NCBI GenBank assembly: GCA_963920525.1
Contig: OY986439.1
Span: 38,729,819 to 38,793,818, forward strand
DNA from: Dichetophora obliterata
Taxonomy: Eukaryota > Arthropoda > Insecta > Diptera > Sciomyzidae
Direction: 5' to 3'
Length of the DNA stretch: 64,000 nt
Shown here: piece after piece, positions 63,149 to 64,000 of the stretch
Numbering within the stretch: position 1 is the first letter of the stretch
How the letters are laid out: every line of letters begins with the position of its first letter
Program-made: the position numbers and the translations under genes
Notes under the pieces: generated by a model
Told to the model about the DNA's origin: nothing
What the model saw: the letters and a program-made list of their open reading frames with translations, nothing else
Database searches by the model: none

Positions 63149-63169
63149 AACCACGTTTTTGACGTGGTT
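63149..63169. repeat. Palindrome at the LINE 5' junction
   Basis: AACCACGT (63149-63156) and ACGTGGTT (63162-63169) form a perfect 8-bp stem around TTTTG. The right arm is normal satellite. The left arm is mostly the terminal bases of the LINE insertion, so the 5' end of the insertion mirrors its target. This may be filler made when the cDNA end copied the flanking strand. Confidence 0.75.
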
Positions 63170-64000
63170 TTTTGCGATTTTTTTGATTTTTTAGCCATAA
63201 CTTCTAAACCATACATCATAAAAGGACGATTTATGCATCAAAATGTTTCTTAAGCTACTGCCCACAAGACTGTATCCTTAAAATAATTTTAAAAATTAGA
63301 TTTCATGTTAATTTCATGTGCCCTTTTTTGTCAATTTTTATTTTTTTTATTTATTTTCTAAAATAAAAACTACATATCAGATAAGGACGATTCATGCATT
63401 AAAATGAGCACCAGGTCCTCGTCCTTAAGAAGGGATACTCCTTTGTCCAAATGCCGTTTGCCCTATCTCTTGTAGTTTAGGAGTTGTAGAACACTTTTTG
63501 GAGTGGAAGCTGGCCAAAAACATGTGCTTTTTCCGTCATAACTCCCAAACCATACATCCTACAAGGACGATTTATACACCAAATGGTTTCTAATACATAT
63601 ATACACAAGACTGCATATTCAGAAAAAAGTTTTCTGGAATTTGATTTTTTTTCAAGAATCTTAGTTAAAATTTTTTACATGAATCATAGTTTTTGACGCG
63701 GTTTTTTTGCGATTTTTTTGATTTTTTAGCCATAACTTCTAAACCATACATCATAAAAGGACGATTTATGCATCAAAATGTTCCTTAAGCTACTGCCCAC
63801 AAGACTGTATCCTTAAAATAATTTTAAAAAATTAGATTTCATATTAATTTCATGTGCCCTTTTTTGTCAATTTTTATTTTTTTTATTTATTTTCTAAAAT
63901 AAAAACTACATATCAGATAAGGACGATTCATGCATTAAAATGAGCACCAGGTCCTCGTCCTTAAGAAGGGATACTCCTTTGTCCAAATGCCGTTTGCCCT
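63155..64000 (+). repeat. Satellite array resumes after the LINE
   Basis: The interrupted monomer continues from GTTTTTGACGTGG at 63155 to 63367. A full 536-bp unit follows (63368-63903), then the start of another that runs off the window. The full unit has private changes (GACGCGG, a 7-T tract, AAAAAATTAG, CATATTAAT), so it is somewhat more diverged than most interior units. The right end of the array is outside the window. Confidence 0.95.

Larger units (their letters stand above)
59961..63154 (-). mobile_element. 5'-truncated non-LTR retrotransposon (LINE), CR1/Jockey-like
   Basis: A 3.2-kb element in reverse orientation inside one satellite monomer. In its own sense it has an endonuclease region, a reverse transcriptase region, a C-terminal region, a short 3' UTR and a poly(A) tail, seen on the plus strand as part of 26 consecutive T (59956-59981). 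A 6-bp GTTTTT duplication flanks it. No gag-like first frame is present, and the open frame reaches to within 18 bp of the 5' junction, so the copy is 5'-truncated, as is common for target-primed reverse transcription. Two in-frame stops and a frame break make it defective. There is no LTR and no RNase H domain. Assignment to the CR1/Jockey group rests on domain order and motif style and needs a database search. Confidence 0.93.

Noticed and set aside
59961..63154. LTR retrotransposon or endogenous retrovirus
   Set aside because: No long terminal repeats, protease or integrase; a poly(A) tail, endonuclease-type domain and RT layout are those of a non-LTR element.

Overview
This window looks like insect (probably dipteran) heterochromatin. 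It is AT-rich, contains no intact gene, and is dominated by one head-to-tail satellite array interrupted by a decayed CR1/Jockey-type LINE. The organism call is an inference from base composition and the look of the LINE proteins; no host gene confirms it.

Layout. Positions 1-4395 are AT-rich unique or degenerate sequence with no recognisable gene. They hold an imperfect inverted repeat at 6-109, a 16-bp direct repeat near 1.8-1.9 kb, TA-rich simple sequence near 3.3 and 3.8 kb, and a diverged ~56-bp tandem pair against the array edge. Positions 4396-59960 are a satellite array of about 104 complete units plus one interrupted unit, all in the same orientation, with a usual unit of 533-535 bp. 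Positions 59961-63154 are a minus-strand, 5'-truncated LINE flanked by a 6-bp target duplication. From 63155 the same interrupted monomer resumes, and the satellite runs off the right edge, so the true array end is not seen.

The array is nested. Each 534-bp monomer is itself built from three strongly diverged subunits of about 161-193 bp that share a conserved AAGGACGATT box. Diagnostic variants show higher-order repeats of 2 monomers (~1067 bp) and 3 monomers (~1602 bp). Larger duplications have offsets of 9 monomers (4823 bp) and 12 monomers (6410 bp). Two shortened 357-bp monomers lack about 177 bp, the size of one subunit, which supports the trimeric origin. Three monomers carry an 18-bp insert that looks like a short inverted copy of adjacent sequence.

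The LINE keeps recognisable endonuclease, reverse transcriptase and C-terminal regions, but two in-frame stops, a frame break and the 5' truncation mean it cannot make a full protein. Nothing in the window behaves as an operon or gene system. Its interest lies in the satellite architecture and the record of unequal exchange, template switching and retrotransposition it preserves.
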